NCBI RefSeq assembly: GCF_004343775.1
Contig: NZ_PTXL01000010.1
Span: 186,001 to 250,000 of the forward strand
Length of the DNA stretch: 64,000 nt
Reading direction: 5' to 3'
Source: Burkholderia sp. SRS-46
GTDB taxonomy: Bacteria > Pseudomonadota > Gammaproteobacteria > Burkholderiales > Burkholderiaceae
Position 1 is the first letter of the stretch. Each line of letters opens with the position of its first letter. The notes under the pieces were generated by a model that was not told the DNA's origin, did no database searches, and saw nothing but the letters and a program-made list of their open reading frames with translations. The position numbers and the translations under genes were made by a program. Shown piece after piece: positions 26,784 to 36,041 of the stretch.

Positions 26784-27512
26784 TCAATCCGCGACACGTA
26801 AACGTGCGCGCCGCCCCGATGCCGTCGCTTCACTGGGAAACTTCTCGTCGAAGGCCACTAGTACGAGGTCGGCCGATTTCTTGAAATGCCCGGCAATCAG
26901 CTGCTCGGCGCGGGCTGCATCACGGGCTACGACCGCCTCCATCAACTGTTGATGCTCGGTCAACGCATCACGGTTCTCGACGGTCGTATTGCGCAGGGAC
27001 AGGTTGTGATAGCGCGCCAGCCGCTCGCGCAGCAGTCTGCACAGGCTCAGCGTCGTCGGAGACTGACACCCCTCCAACAACGATTCGTGAAATGCAGAAT
27101 GGACGCTCAGCCATTCCGCCACCAATTCTTTTGATGTCGGCAGCGGTGTTCTGGAAAGGCGATGAAAGTTGCTGACCACCTTCGATTCCCACTCGATCCC
27201 GCCCAGCTCCATCCCACGCCGTATCGCCAGACAATCCAGCGCGATCCTGGTCTGTGTAAGATCCAACAACTCTTCGCGAGAAACCGGAGCGACGCAAAAC
27301 CCGCGCTGCTCCTGGAACTCGACCAGGCCATCGCTCGTCAGCCGCGAGAGCGCCTCCCGAATCGCGGTCGCACCGATTCCGTATCGCTCGACGAGCGCTT
27401 GAATCCTCAACCGCTCACCGGGCCCGATTTCGCCGGCTATGATGTCTGCCCGCAATTGCCGAAACGCCTGCGTCGTCAAGCTAGCGGAGGACGAAAGGTC
27501 AGATGTTCCCAT
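26784..27512 (-). CDS. GntR family transcriptional regulator (FadR/FCD type)
   Basis: A 242-residue regulator. Residues about 12-75 are a GntR winged helix (LTTQAFRQLRADIIAGEIGPGERL, then the GIGATAIREALSRL recognition helix). The C-terminal half is an all-helical FCD ligand domain that often binds carboxylates using conserved His residues (here HSAFHESLL and the late GHFKKS). The ATG at 27512 begins the conserved region; no strong ribosome site is visible. It probably regulates the BKACE operon downstream. Confidence 0.88.
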   Translation of the reverse strand: MGTSDLSSSASLTTQAFRQLRADIIAGEIGPGERLRIQALVERYGIGATAIREALSRLTSDGLVEFQEQRGFCVAPVSREELLDLTQTRIALDCLAIRRGMELGGIEWESKVVSNFHRLSRTPLPTSKELVAEWLSVHSAFHESLLEGCQSPTTLSLCRLLRERLARYHNLSLRNTTVENRDALTEHQQLMEAVVARDAARAEQLIAGHFKKSADLVLVAFDEKFPSEATASGRRARLRVAD

Positions 27513-27972
27513 GAAGATGCACGCTCTCTGTACTTGATGTGCGCCTGCCCGGGCAAGCCCGTACGGCAGTCGCCCGCGTCGCACGAACATGGCTCCGCTG
27601 CGGCGGGGCGCGGTGGAATATGGATAAAAACCATTTTAATCGTTTTTTTTGATTCTAGAAGGAAAGCGGTGAAGCATGACAGTGTTGCCGGCCGCGCTGG
27701 CACTGCCGCCTGCAGTTCCTGCTTCTGACGTTCGAATCCTGAGAACTGCGGGTTTCGGCATAGTTGATCGGTCAGCGCGGAGCCGAAACCGTCTTGACGG
27801 TCTGAGTTATCGGCGTCCCCATCAGTTGGAATCCTCGATGAACCCGAAATATGGCTACGTACGGAATCCTGCTCCGGCGTGACTTGCATACCCTGTTCGA
27901 CCGAGGACTGCTCGAGTTGCCGGGTGGGGTCACGCTGCTCAGCCACCGTGTGGCTCACCCGAGACCCGGCCT

Positions 27973-28038
27973 CACATGGCGCTCAACGATTTGACGCAGG
28001 GCGAATTCGCCCGGCAATACAGCCTTCGGCCGTAGGCC
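27973..28038 (+). pseudogene. IS3-family transposase OrfB C-terminal remnant
   Basis: The frame reads PHMALNDLTQGEFARQYSLRP and stops, matching the end of IS3 OrfB proteins (RPHSSL-N-LTPAEFAR). Nothing upstream continues the transposase, so it is a fragment. Confidence 0.5.
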
Positions 28039-28045
28039 GAAGGCT
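28021..28045. terminator. perfect 11-bp hairpin
   Basis: AGCCTTCGGCC and GGCCGAAGGCT are separated by GTA. No T-run follows. It probably belongs to the end of the lost insertion element or acts as an mRNA 3' structure. Confidence 0.45.
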
Positions 28046-28354
28046 CATGAAAGACCGAACACGAACGCTCGGCACTGTCCAAGAAATCCAAGCGGCTCGG
28101 GAACACCCGGCACTTACGCTGGAATCTGTCCAGAATAGCCAAACGGTTCCGTGGCGCGCCCACGCCGCTGGTACTGGCGGACAGAGAACGTCAAAGATCG
28201 CAGTCGGATATCGCGAGACGATGTCGAGAAAAATCTCTGTTCAGTAGAATCGGCGAAAGTTGCTTTTGGACCGGGTGCCGACGCGGCTTCTATCGAAGTT
28301 GGCGCAATTTCGCGAAAGTCTTGGGTCAAGTTTTCAACGCCTGTGGCGCAGGTG

Positions 28355-28999
28355 CTACGATGAAAGTTGCGGCTTCCCCGAAACGCTTGCCATCGATGCA
28401 CGCTGATCCAGATAAGCGGCAAGCGCCTCGAGGCCAGTTTTATCAGAAGTCATCAGACTGAAGATGTTTCGAACGCTTTGGGCACTGACGCTCGTTGTCG
28501 TCAGATTAATGACGCGACCATCCGGCAACGTCACCCGCCGAGGATCCTCGACAGTGATGCGAGCCATGCCAATGGATTGCAACCCCTTTGCGGCATCCCA
28601 ATTGCCACGAGCAATCAGTTCGTCGTACAGCGCCTTCTCATCAGAGCTCAGTCCCGCCATGGTATTGACGAATCCCACAGACTTTTGTACGTAATCGACT
28701 TCCTCCGCCGTACGATATTTTTCATCCTTCGCATAGATCTGTGCAAGGCGCTTGTCGTTCTTCATGAGGAAGTCCATATCATCGGCAGTTCTATTGAGCG
28801 CAGGCATTGCCTTGATTTCAGCAAGCCGCCGCTCCGTCACTTGAGATTTATTCATCAAGTCACGTGCAGCGCCGGAAATACTGACTTGGCTGGACATATC
28901 TTCCGTAGCGCTACGCACAGCCTGGCGTTGTGTCGGCCGAATCTTCATCGCGCCGTAGCCGTGCTCTGCAGGAAAGCGGCAAATATTCTGGATGCTCAT
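28355..28999 (-). CDS. hypothetical protein, unknown family
   Basis: A 214-residue soluble, helix-rich protein that I do not recognise. There is no signal peptide or membrane segment. The central region (residues 60-135) is rich in Lys, Asp and Glu with repeated amphipathic helices, and the C terminus has short beta-like segments (ARITVEDPRRVTLPDGRVINLTT). The ribosome site is weak; in-frame ATGs at 28948 and 28897 are possible starts. It stands alone between IS fragments and its codon use is less biased than its neighbours, which suggests recent transfer. It could be a secreted or phage-related protein, but nothing proves it. Confidence 0.6.
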   Translation of the reverse strand: MSIQNICRFPAEHGYGAMKIRPTQRQAVRSATEDMSSQVSISGAARDLMNKSQVTERRLAEIKAMPALNRTADDMDFLMKNDKRLAQIYAKDEKYRTAEEVDYVQKSVGFVNTMAGLSSDEKALYDELIARGNWDAAKGLQSIGMARITVEDPRRVTLPDGRVINLTTTSVSAQSVRNIFSLMTSDKTGLEALAAYLDQRASMASVSGKPQLSS

Positions 29000-29122
29000 C
29001 GTAGGTATGATGGTTTCCGTGGAATGAGATGTGGATAGTCACGTTCAAGTTCGACTAATGCCTCACTTGAACTCCTTTTTTCAACATTGCATCCTCCACG
29101 ACGATGATCCGCACACTCATAT

Positions 29123-29258
29123 CTGCTGCGTGCCCTGAAGATCGAGCGGGCCAACCAGGCGTGGGCACTCGACCCGACCTACATTCCGATGACACGCGAA
29201 TTCGTGTATCCGACAGCGAGCCGCAAGGTACTCTCGCACCAAGTCGCCACGACGCTCG
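29123..29258 (+). pseudogene. IS3-family transposase OrfB fragment
   Basis: The frame reads LKIERANQAWALDPTYIPM then REFVY, which matches the start of the DDE catalytic core of IS3 OrfB (RPNQVWA-DITYIPM-RGFVY). An internal deletion joins it to ASRKVLSHQVATTL, a segment that normally lies a few residues later. Catalytic residues are incomplete. Confidence 0.6.
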
Positions 29259-29373
29259 TAAGAAGATCATCATCGTAGATCGCAAATTGTCGATCCCGCC
29301 CGATACAGGGAAAACCGTCGAGGTCCGTATTGTGAGATTTTCATTGAAAATATGCCCGAAAGATCTTGCATCG

Positions 29374-29472
29374 GAAAACGGTATCGACCCGTATCGCCAT
29401 CTCACCTGGCTGTTCGAGCGTCTGCCGCCAGTGAAAAGCGTCGACGGTTATGATGCGCTGCTGCCCTGGAAG
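29374..29472 (+). pseudogene. IS66-family transposase C-terminal remnant
   Basis: The frame encodes ENGIDPYRHLTWLFERLPP followed by YDALLPW, matching the C-terminal domain of IS66 TnpC proteins (NGI-PY-YL-H-FTELP...ALLPW). The rest of the transposase and the element ends are missing. Confidence 0.6.
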
Positions 29473-29561
29473 ATGCAGGACGAACTCTGCTTGGGATGGC
29501 GAGTGACCGCAGACCATTGCCAACCGCTTCAGGCAGTACCTACACTGACGAGCCAACCGCC

Positions 29562-30644
29562 TCAAAACCGGGTTGTCATACCGACGCGCAGAAGCAATTG
29601 CTTATTGGAGAGAGCCTCCTGTGGAACGCCGATGATCCACGCATTCACTCTTCCGCCATCACCTGACGCAAGTTGATAGACCCCCTCCACATACAGGTTT
29701 GTCAACTTCGAAAGCGAATATCGCAGCGCTGCAGTAAGCTGATGAGCCCGGTTGTGGTCGAGGCGCTCGTTTCCGGCCATCAGCTGGTAGTCGGCGCCGA
29801 ACGCCCACACGCCTGCAAATCGATAGTCCGCGCCCACCTCGGCGACGTCAATCCGGGCGCCGTCAAGCGTGTTTCTCGTCGATGTATAGAGAACAAACGG
29901 CAACACGTCGCCAAGCTGATAGTTCGCGCCGATGCCCCAACTTCGGACGGTGACACTCGGACGGTCGACCAGCGGATACGTCACCGCGACATAGGCAGCG
30001 CCGATCATCATCGGGCCATTACCATACCTGACCCCGAAGCTCACGGCCCGGTCCTCCTGCGCGCCGCCGAAACCATAGAGCGCTCCGAATTGCAGGCCAT
30101 GCAGTTCGGGACTCGTGTACTTTACGGAGCGGGAAACTCGGGTGCTGCCAGCCATTCGGTCGAAGTCAAATGATCCGGTCGGATTGCCGGGAATTCCAAA
30201 CTTCGAGAACGGCCCTTGCCTGAAATTGTAGGCACCGGCAAAGAGCACGCCTCCATCCACCCGCGCGAATGTCAGCGAGTCCGTCATGAAGTCGTATTGC
30301 TGCCCAAGCGTCACCTTGCCGAACCGCTCATCAGAAATCCCCATGTACGCTTCCCGGCCGAAAATCGCATTCTGCTCCGGAACCATCGCACCGTTGCCGA
30401 GACTGAACTGCCCCACCAACTCGAAGATGACCTTTGTGCGCTTGTCCAGATCTTCGCTGCCCCGCATGCCGAAAAGATTTGGGACAACGATACCGTCGTC
30501 AAACCTCGTACTCGGCTTTCCGCCGACGTTGTTCACATAGGTGATACCCGCATCCATCAATCCGAACAACGTCATATCGCCAGCGCACGCATGACCATGT
30601 GATAGCACGAAAGTACATCCGGCAAGGATATGTAGCCGTTTCAT
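29562..30644 (-). CDS. Gram-negative outer membrane porin
   Basis: A 360-residue general porin with an N-terminal signal peptide (cleavage after HACAG near residue 22), the first-strand motif MTLFGLMDAG and a terminal Phe (RVGMTTRF). It is clearly paralogous to the porin at 12826-13917: both share FDDGI-x2-PN-x-FG, FGR-x-AY-x-G and RFGK-x-TLG-x2-YDFM. It closes the benzaldehyde lyase region on the left, separated from the MFS gene by about 140 AT-rich bases, and likely has its own promoter. Confidence 0.92.
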   Translation of the reverse strand: MKRLHILAGCTFVLSHGHACAGDMTLFGLMDAGITYVNNVGGKPSTRFDDGIVVPNLFGMRGSEDLDKRTKVIFELVGQFSLGNGAMVPEQNAIFGREAYMGISDERFGKVTLGQQYDFMTDSLTFARVDGGVLFAGAYNFRQGPFSKFGIPGNPTGSFDFDRMAGSTRVSRSVKYTSPELHGLQFGALYGFGGAQEDRAVSFGVRYGNGPMMIGAAYVAVTYPLVDRPSVTVRSWGIGANYQLGDVLPFVLYTSTRNTLDGARIDVAEVGADYRFAGVWAFGADYQLMAGNERLDHNRAHQLTAALRYSLSKLTNLYVEGVYQLASGDGGRVNAWIIGVPQEALSNKQLLLRVGMTTRF

Positions 30645-30784
30645 GGGGCAATGTCTCCAAATTTATGTATTTATATTTGCAGTAATCCTAATTATATAAA
30701 TCGCGATCATGCACGCGAGATACTGAGTGCGCTTTACAACAGGCAGTCGATGACTTGGTGAAACCCTCGACTACGCCTCATTGG

Positions 30785-32032
30785 CTATCGATACATGAAG
30801 TCTCGCCTACGCAGGAGGAGCGTCAGCAGCGCAGCGCATCCGCCCGCGATTGCCGACATTGAGAGCGCAGACTCATATCCACCGCGTTCGGCAAGAAAAA
30901 ATGCGAAGAGCGCAGGCCCGGCCGACGCGCCGACAAGAAACATCACCATCAATGTTCCGTATATCGAACCGAAATGCTTGATGCCGAAGATTCGGGACGC
31001 AACGTATCCCAACGCATCTCCCTCCGCGCCGAGCCCGACACCAATCAATAGTGCAGCCAGCGGGGCCGCTGCGATGCCGAAGACAGACAGCGCCCAACAG
31101 CCGAGCGCGGGAGAAAGCAGGACCAGACAGGTCACGAGCGGAGGAAACACCCGGTCGAGGACGCCACCAATCAACCAGCAAGCCACGATGCTTGCCAAGC
31201 CCACCAAGCTGCTCATCGATGCGGCGCTCTGCAATGAAACGCCCTTCTCCATCAACATGGCCGGCAGATGCACAACAGCCCCCGTCGTGACGGCAGCCAT
31301 GACAAAAAACGATATCGCGAGTATCCAGAAAGCACCGAGTCGCAACGCCTCTCGCAACTCGAGACCATCCCGCTCCATCGGATCGCCATCTGCATTCGGG
31401 GATGTTTTCGATGGATCTCGAATGAGGCACGTCGCAGCAAACATGCCTACAGTCAATACGATGACACCGAGGCCCACATATGCCATTCGCCAGCCGGTGG
31501 CCGCGAGAAGGAAACTGACGATATGCGGCCATATGGCAACGCCCAACCCGGAGAACGACAACACAAGGCCAAGCGCCAGACCACGATGCTTGTCGAACCG
31601 TTCCGACACGAGATACGAGTAAGCCACCGGGGTTTGGCCAGCGCCAAGGAAAATGGCTAGAACGAGGAAGATGATGAAACCCTTCTCTGTCCGCGGCACG
31701 ATGCCCAGTGCGATCAATCCGATTGCGAATAAAGGGATCGCGACCAATGCAAACCGCCTGGGACCATACCTGTCCAGCATCGCGCCCGTCACTGGCTGAA
31801 GCATCGCGGCAATCAGCATCGCCGGCCCGACGGCGGATGCCAACCGGACCGTGCTCCAGCCGTTGAGCTTCGCGACTGGCTCGAGGAAGATTCCGAACGT
31901 AAATACCAGAACGGGGCCGATAGTCAGGAACATCCCGAGACCCGCCCCAAGTAGCACGCGCACCGCTTGCCAGTCGAACGCTTCCGAAGCGTCAGATACT
32001 GCTGAAGGCCCAGCGTCTTCCAACGTCTCCAT
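30785..32032 (-). CDS. MFS transporter (aromatic acid type)
   Basis: A 415-residue twelve-TM major facilitator protein. The loop after TM2 has the family motif LDRYGPRRFA, and GAGQTP and SERFDKHRGLALG follow in the first half. It is a close paralogue of the transporter at 41676-42929; both end with a shared GLGAE-x-DAL and FGI-x-HFG-x-IYG stretch. AAGGAGAC precedes the start. As the last gene of the leftward benzaldehyde lyase operon it most likely imports the pathway substrate; the direction is inferred. Confidence 0.9.
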   Translation of the reverse strand: METLEDAGPSAVSDASEAFDWQAVRVLLGAGLGMFLTIGPVLVFTFGIFLEPVAKLNGWSTVRLASAVGPAMLIAAMLQPVTGAMLDRYGPRRFALVAIPLFAIGLIALGIVPRTEKGFIIFLVLAIFLGAGQTPVAYSYLVSERFDKHRGLALGLVLSFSGLGVAIWPHIVSFLLAATGWRMAYVGLGVIVLTVGMFAATCLIRDPSKTSPNADGDPMERDGLELREALRLGAFWILAISFFVMAAVTTGAVVHLPAMLMEKGVSLQSAASMSSLVGLASIVACWLIGGVLDRVFPPLVTCLVLLSPALGCWALSVFGIAAAPLAALLIGVGLGAEGDALGYVASRIFGIKHFGSIYGTLMVMFLVGASAGPALFAFFLAERGGYESALSMSAIAGGCAALLTLLLRRRDFMYR

Positions 32033-32140
32033 GATTGTCTCCTTGGTATTCTTGTCTGTCGCTCACATCGCGGCCGGAACCTGCCACACCTGCATTGCGT
32101 TGTTAGACCACTATGCTTTTAGAGAAGGGGCGTTGGACTT

Positions 32141-32626
32141 TCAAACGAAGCCGCGGCCGTCGCGATGCTCAATCAGTTCGATCAGGATGCCGTCTGGATC
32201 GCGGATGTAGCATCCAGCGAGGCCGTGCGCCTCAAAGGGAGGGAATGCCACGTCAACACCTCGTCGAGCCAACCATTGAAAGGCCGTCTCCAGATCATCG
32301 ACCTCCAGGGCGAGATGCTTCGTTCCGTGCGTCTTCAGGTCCGTAATCGGATCGCAACGCTCAAGCGGCAAGCGCGCGGCGTCCGGCAGCTCAAACAACT
32401 CGATGCGTGTTGAACCACGACGAAGAAACGCCCCATTGAAAGGCACCGCCGGCATCATCGTCCTGTATTCGAGCGTGAAACCCAGATACGTCCTGTACCA
32501 GGAAATCGACCTCTCCAGATCAGGGATGCTGATTCCGCAGTGATGGGCGCGGACCTGAAACGGTGTAGCTACCGGTGGCGGCTCATCAACCAGCCGAAGC
32601 GTGCCAAGATCTCGCGCTCGACTCAT
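32141..32626 (-). CDS. VOC family (glyoxalase-like) protein
   Basis: A 161-residue single VOC unit (two beta-alpha-beta-beta-beta modules). Likely metal ligands are His29 (AHHCGISI), Glu76 (RIELFEL), His104 (TKHLALEV) and Glu150 (LIELIEH), a complete H/E/H/E glyoxalase-type set. It could isomerise, epimerise or cleave a pathway intermediate. The ATG at 32626 is placed six bases after AAGGAG; two earlier ATGs lie too close to or upstream of this site. It sits between another VOC gene and the MFS gene. Confidence 0.85.
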   Translation of the reverse strand: MSRARDLGTLRLVDEPPPVATPFQVRAHHCGISIPDLERSISWYRTYLGFTLEYRTMMPAVPFNGAFLRRGSTRIELFELPDAARLPLERCDPITDLKTHGTKHLALEVDDLETAFQWLARRGVDVAFPPFEAHGLAGCYIRDPDGILIELIEHRDGRGFV

Positions 32627-32729
32627 CTCCATCTCCTTTTCCAATGAGATACGTATCATCAATCACTTCGATATCCAGAATATCCTGATCAGATGAAAGC
32701 CGGCTCAACACGCACTGCACACTCTGTCG

Positions 32730-33380
32730 CTAGGCAATCCGGACCAGCTGATCTTGCGATTCCCCGCTGTCGAATCTGGCGATAAAGGTGTCTCGATCAA
32801 TATCTATGCCGGAAGGATTATTCTTGTATGCCTCGGTCCTGAAGTATCCGAAGAAGCTCTCCTCGGTGTCGTAGTTGTTGCTGCAGAGCTCGACGATATT
32901 CTGATCGAGGTCGCGGAAGTAGAAGCTCGTTACCGGTCCGTGATTGGCACTTCGGTGAGGATCGATGCCTGCGTCGCGCAGGGCTCGAACACGCTCGATC
33001 AGCGCAGCGAGATTCACGTGTTTGAACTGCATGTGATTCAACCCTGGATCGTTGGTTGGTACGGCTCCCACCGAGGGAATTTCGAAAATCGCAAACATCT
33101 GTCCATAGGGCAGAGAGCGATCGATAAACATGAAGGACGAGCGCACATCGCTTGCATGCACCTGCTTTCCACCATCGCCATGTTTATCTCGAATATTTCG
33201 GTGCTCCGATGGCGTGTTGACGATGCTCCACTCCTGTCCAAGCACAGCTTCATACCATTCCCGCAATGCGTCATAGTTGGACGTCTGGAGCACCACTTCC
33301 GCGATTCGGACACCGGGCATGATTCGCGTTTTGCTGCTTAACTCACCCATTGCTCCGGCGATTTTTTCAGCCTTCTCCAT
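32730..33380 (-). CDS. VOC family extradiol-dioxygenase-like protein
   Basis: A 216-residue VOC protein closely related to the C-terminal domain of the fusion at 22650-25004; both share NHGP, a D-x-D-x-N-x-VEL motif and the tail NP-G-x-x-D-D. The third and second metal ligands are visible as Glu164 and His116, but the first ligand position, His in the fusion (AHVVL), is Glu28 here (AEVVL). The metal or the reaction may therefore differ. AAAGGG precedes the start; an ATG at codon 11 is possible. It belongs to the leftward benzaldehyde lyase operon, 100 bases after the SDR gene. Confidence 0.8.
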   Translation of the reverse strand: MEKAEKIAGAMGELSSKTRIMPGVRIAEVVLQTSNYDALREWYEAVLGQEWSIVNTPSEHRNIRDKHGDGGKQVHASDVRSSFMFIDRSLPYGQMFAIFEIPSVGAVPTNDPGLNHMQFKHVNLAALIERVRALRDAGIDPHRSANHGPVTSFYFRDLDQNIVELCSNNYDTEESFFGYFRTEAYKNNPSGIDIDRDTFIARFDSGESQDQLVRIA

Positions 33381-33481
33381 ATGAGAACCCTTTTTCCACG
33401 TAGTATCGGATTAAACTCTTCAGGCGGCACGGAACCACAACGGATCCATGCCGATTCACTCACCATCACCTCGATGTCTCT

Positions 33482-34252
33482 CTAGAGGACAACGGTCTGC
33501 CCGCCGTCCACATGCAAAGCAACACCGGTCACGAACGACGCGAGGTCCGAGCCCAACCAGACCACTGCATTGCCGACTTCATCCGGCGTGCCCAAGCGAC
33601 GCAGCGGCATACGCGCACGCATGCCATCGAACAGCTTGGCAACCTCGGGTGACGATTGCGACAGTGCGGTGTCGATGAGCCCCGGGCACACCGCATTGAC
33701 GCGAATACCCGATGGCCCAAATGCATCCGACAAGGCCGCCACCATCATGTTCACGCCGGCTTTGCTCGTCGAATAGGCAGTCGTGAGCTGCCCGGTTCTG
33801 GTCCCCCCCATACTCGACGTGGCGACTATCGCCCCCGGCTTTCCCAGCGCCATCATCTGCTTCGCGGCCGCCTGAGCCCCGTACAGGACACCGTCGAGAT
33901 TCACGGCGAGCAGCCGGTGAAAATCGTCCGCACCAATCCACGGGCCGTCCGAGGCGAGCGCGATACCGGCGTTACACGCCATGAGATCGACACCACCGAA
34001 GGTCATCGAGGCTTCGACCAAGGCCGCAACCTCCTCGCGGTTGGTAACGTCGCAGCGATGAAACAGCGCATGCACGCCCATCAATCGGAGACGATCGACA
34101 ACAGGTTTGCCCCCCTCTCGTGGCTCGTCCGTGACGTCACCGATAATCACCGCTGCCGCACCGTGGCGGGCGGCAGCGATCGCAATGCCGGCGCCGATGC
34201 CGCTTGCGCCGCCCGTCACAATCACGACTTTGCCCTGGATCATCCCGTTCAT
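33482..34252 (-). CDS. short-chain dehydrogenase/reductase
   Basis: A 256-residue classical SDR with TGGASGIG near residue 12, the active-site Y-S-T-S-K, CPG after the substrate loop, and a C-terminal VDGGQT. Its start overlaps the benzaldehyde lyase stop in an ATGA junction, so the two are translationally coupled. A natural role would be oxidation or reduction of the alpha-hydroxyketone or alcohol handled by the lyase, comparable to C-alpha dehydrogenases in lignin-dimer breakdown. This role is inferred. Confidence 0.9.
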   Translation of the reverse strand: MNGMIQGKVVIVTGGASGIGAGIAIAAARHGAAAVIIGDVTDEPREGGKPVVDRLRLMGVHALFHRCDVTNREEVAALVEASMTFGGVDLMACNAGIALASDGPWIGADDFHRLLAVNLDGVLYGAQAAAKQMMALGKPGAIVATSSMGGTRTGQLTTAYSTSKAGVNMMVAALSDAFGPSGIRVNAVCPGLIDTALSQSSPEVAKLFDGMRARMPLRRLGTPDEVGNAVVWLGSDLASFVTGVALHVDGGQTVVL

Positions 34253-36012
34253 TTTTCGCTCCGCGTCATGTTGGCGTGCTCCTGACGGTGAACCGACTGA
34301 CCGGGCGCCGCCATCGGCGCCGGCGCCAACGGGTCCATGCCCATGATGAAAAGCTCCTCTGGAGGAACGGGATTCAGATCGACGAGAACGTTGATGCACG
34401 CCGGGCGATTGCTTGCCAGCGCGCTTGCCAGGGCAGCGTGCAGTTCATCGGCGTTGGTCGCGAGATAGCCATCCGCATCGAATGCGGAAGCAACGTCGTG
34501 ATAGCGCCCATTCTCGAGTCGTGTATGGGTGATCCGGTCCGGTCCGGCGGCAGCCTGCTGAAAGTGCAGCGTCGCGCCCCAACTGCGATTGTTCATCACG
34601 ACCACAATCAGCGGCAGGCCGTGCCGCACGGCGGAATCAAACTCTGCAAGGCTGTAGCCTACGGCCCCGTCGCCGGTTACCAGAATTGTTCGCTTGCCCG
34701 ATGCGGCACACGCCGCCTGCGCACCGAGCGCGATCCCGAAGCCGACGCCCATCGAGCCAAGGTATCCATGACAAAGGAAATTCGCCGGCCGGGCCTGGGA
34801 GATCACCTCGGTCAGCCAGAGATAGGTCAATGCGCCGTCCGCCACGACCACGGTATTCTCATCGACATGCGAGGCCACGACCCGCGACGCGTCCAGCGGG
34901 TGAAGGGGGCGTTCCGGATCGCTTCGAACCGACTCGAACACATGGTCATGGCGACGCTGCACATGCGCGCGAACACCTGCAAGCCAATCGTCTTTCCGAA
35001 CCGCGTCGTGCGTCCAAGCGATCTCCGCGAGGGACTTGATGGCGCACCCCACGTCGGTGACCAGCCCCATCTCCACCGGTTGCAATCGCCCGATCTCTCG
35101 TGCGTCCGGGTCCAGTTGAAGAATGCGGGCGCCTCGCGGAATGAGCTTTCCGTCACCGTGGCCTGTACTCAACCCGAATCGCAAACCGAGCAGCAACACG
35201 ACGTCGGGCTCGATACCTTCCCGGGACAGCCCGAACATGCCCTGAACCAGGCCGCCGTAGAGTCGGTCCGGCAGCCCGCTCAGCGCGCAGAGTCCTTCGC
35301 TATCCGAAAAAACCGGGGCTCCGAGTCTTTCTGCCAATACCCGCAATTCCCTGCCTGTGTCATCGCTTGCGGCCTCGGATCCGATGACGATAACGGGACG
35401 AGACGCTTCGCGTAGCGACCGAAAGACCCGCTCGGCATCGTCGCGAGAGAGTCCGCATGAGGGACGCGCGGGCATGATGGGCAACGCGGCATCGGACGCG
35501 TCGACCTGCGCGGTCAATACATCCCACGGAAGATCCAGCAAGACAGGGCCGCGCGGGGCCGCGTTTGCAATGCGAATTGCCTGCGAAATCAGACGCGGGA
35601 TATGGTCAGCCGACGTGACGCGGTGCGCCCACTTCGTGACGGGTTTCGCGATGGAAACCTGGTCGATACCCGCTTGCAAGGTGTTGGTTTCATCATCGCG
35701 AAGAGCGCCGGATCCGGTCAGGAAAAGCACCGGCGTACGGTCCAGAAATGCGTTTGCCATTGGCGTCATCGCATTGGTGAAACCGCCGCCGGCGGTCACC
35801 AATGCCACGCCCATACGGCGGGTTGTACGCGCATATCCTTCGGCAGCGTGCCCCGCCGCCGCTTCATGCCGAGTATCGATGATCGTCACGCCGCAATCCA
35901 CGCATGCCTGGAATATCGTATCGATATGCGCGCCGTGCAAGCCAAAAACCGTGTCGACTCCCTCGCGCCGCAGCGTATGCGCGACGAGCTCACCACCATT
36001 TTGCAACGCCAT
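34249..36012 (-). CDS. bznB: benzaldehyde lyase
   Basis: A 587-residue thiamine-diphosphate enzyme. It matches the Pseudomonas fluorescens benzaldehyde lyase throughout and keeps its numbering: Ala28 and His29 in FGLHGAHID, the activating Glu50 in TRHEAAAGHAAEGYAR, and Gln113 in ETNTLQAG. The cofactor motif GDG...NN (GDGAVGYS to VVVMNN) and the active-site SWGATLHFQQ also match. The known enzyme cleaves benzoin and anisoin into aldehydes, and makes them in reverse. The downstream coupling to an SDR and the adjacent aldehyde dehydrogenase fit use of benzoin-like, lignin-derived alpha-hydroxyketones. The C terminus runs about 25 residues beyond the family end. The assignment rests on my recollection of the reference sequence. 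Confidence 0.93.
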   Translation of the reverse strand: MALQNGGELVAHTLRREGVDTVFGLHGAHIDTIFQACVDCGVTIIDTRHEAAAGHAAEGYARTTRRMGVALVTAGGGFTNAMTPMANAFLDRTPVLFLTGSGALRDDETNTLQAGIDQVSIAKPVTKWAHRVTSADHIPRLISQAIRIANAAPRGPVLLDLPWDVLTAQVDASDAALPIMPARPSCGLSRDDAERVFRSLREASRPVIVIGSEAASDDTGRELRVLAERLGAPVFSDSEGLCALSGLPDRLYGGLVQGMFGLSREGIEPDVVLLLGLRFGLSTGHGDGKLIPRGARILQLDPDAREIGRLQPVEMGLVTDVGCAIKSLAEIAWTHDAVRKDDWLAGVRAHVQRRHDHVFESVRSDPERPLHPLDASRVVASHVDENTVVVADGALTYLWLTEVISQARPANFLCHGYLGSMGVGFGIALGAQAACAASGKRTILVTGDGAVGYSLAEFDSAVRHGLPLIVVVMNNRSWGATLHFQQAAAGPDRITHTRLENGRYHDVASAFDADGYLATNADELHAALASALASNRPACINVLVDLNPVPPEELFIMGMDPLAPAPMAAPGQSVHRQEHANMTRSEK

Positions 36013-36041
36013 GGTTATCCTCCTTTTCGCCGTAGCTGCTT

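Larger units (their letters stand above)
27513..28354. other. intergenic region with an IS3 fragment and hairpin
   Basis: No complete gene. A poly-T rich stretch at 27612-27660 is probably the GntR promoter. At about 27973-28038 the plus strand encodes the tail of an IS3-type transposase, followed by a strong hairpin at 28021-28045. The rest is open but has no recognisable domain. Confidence 0.45.
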
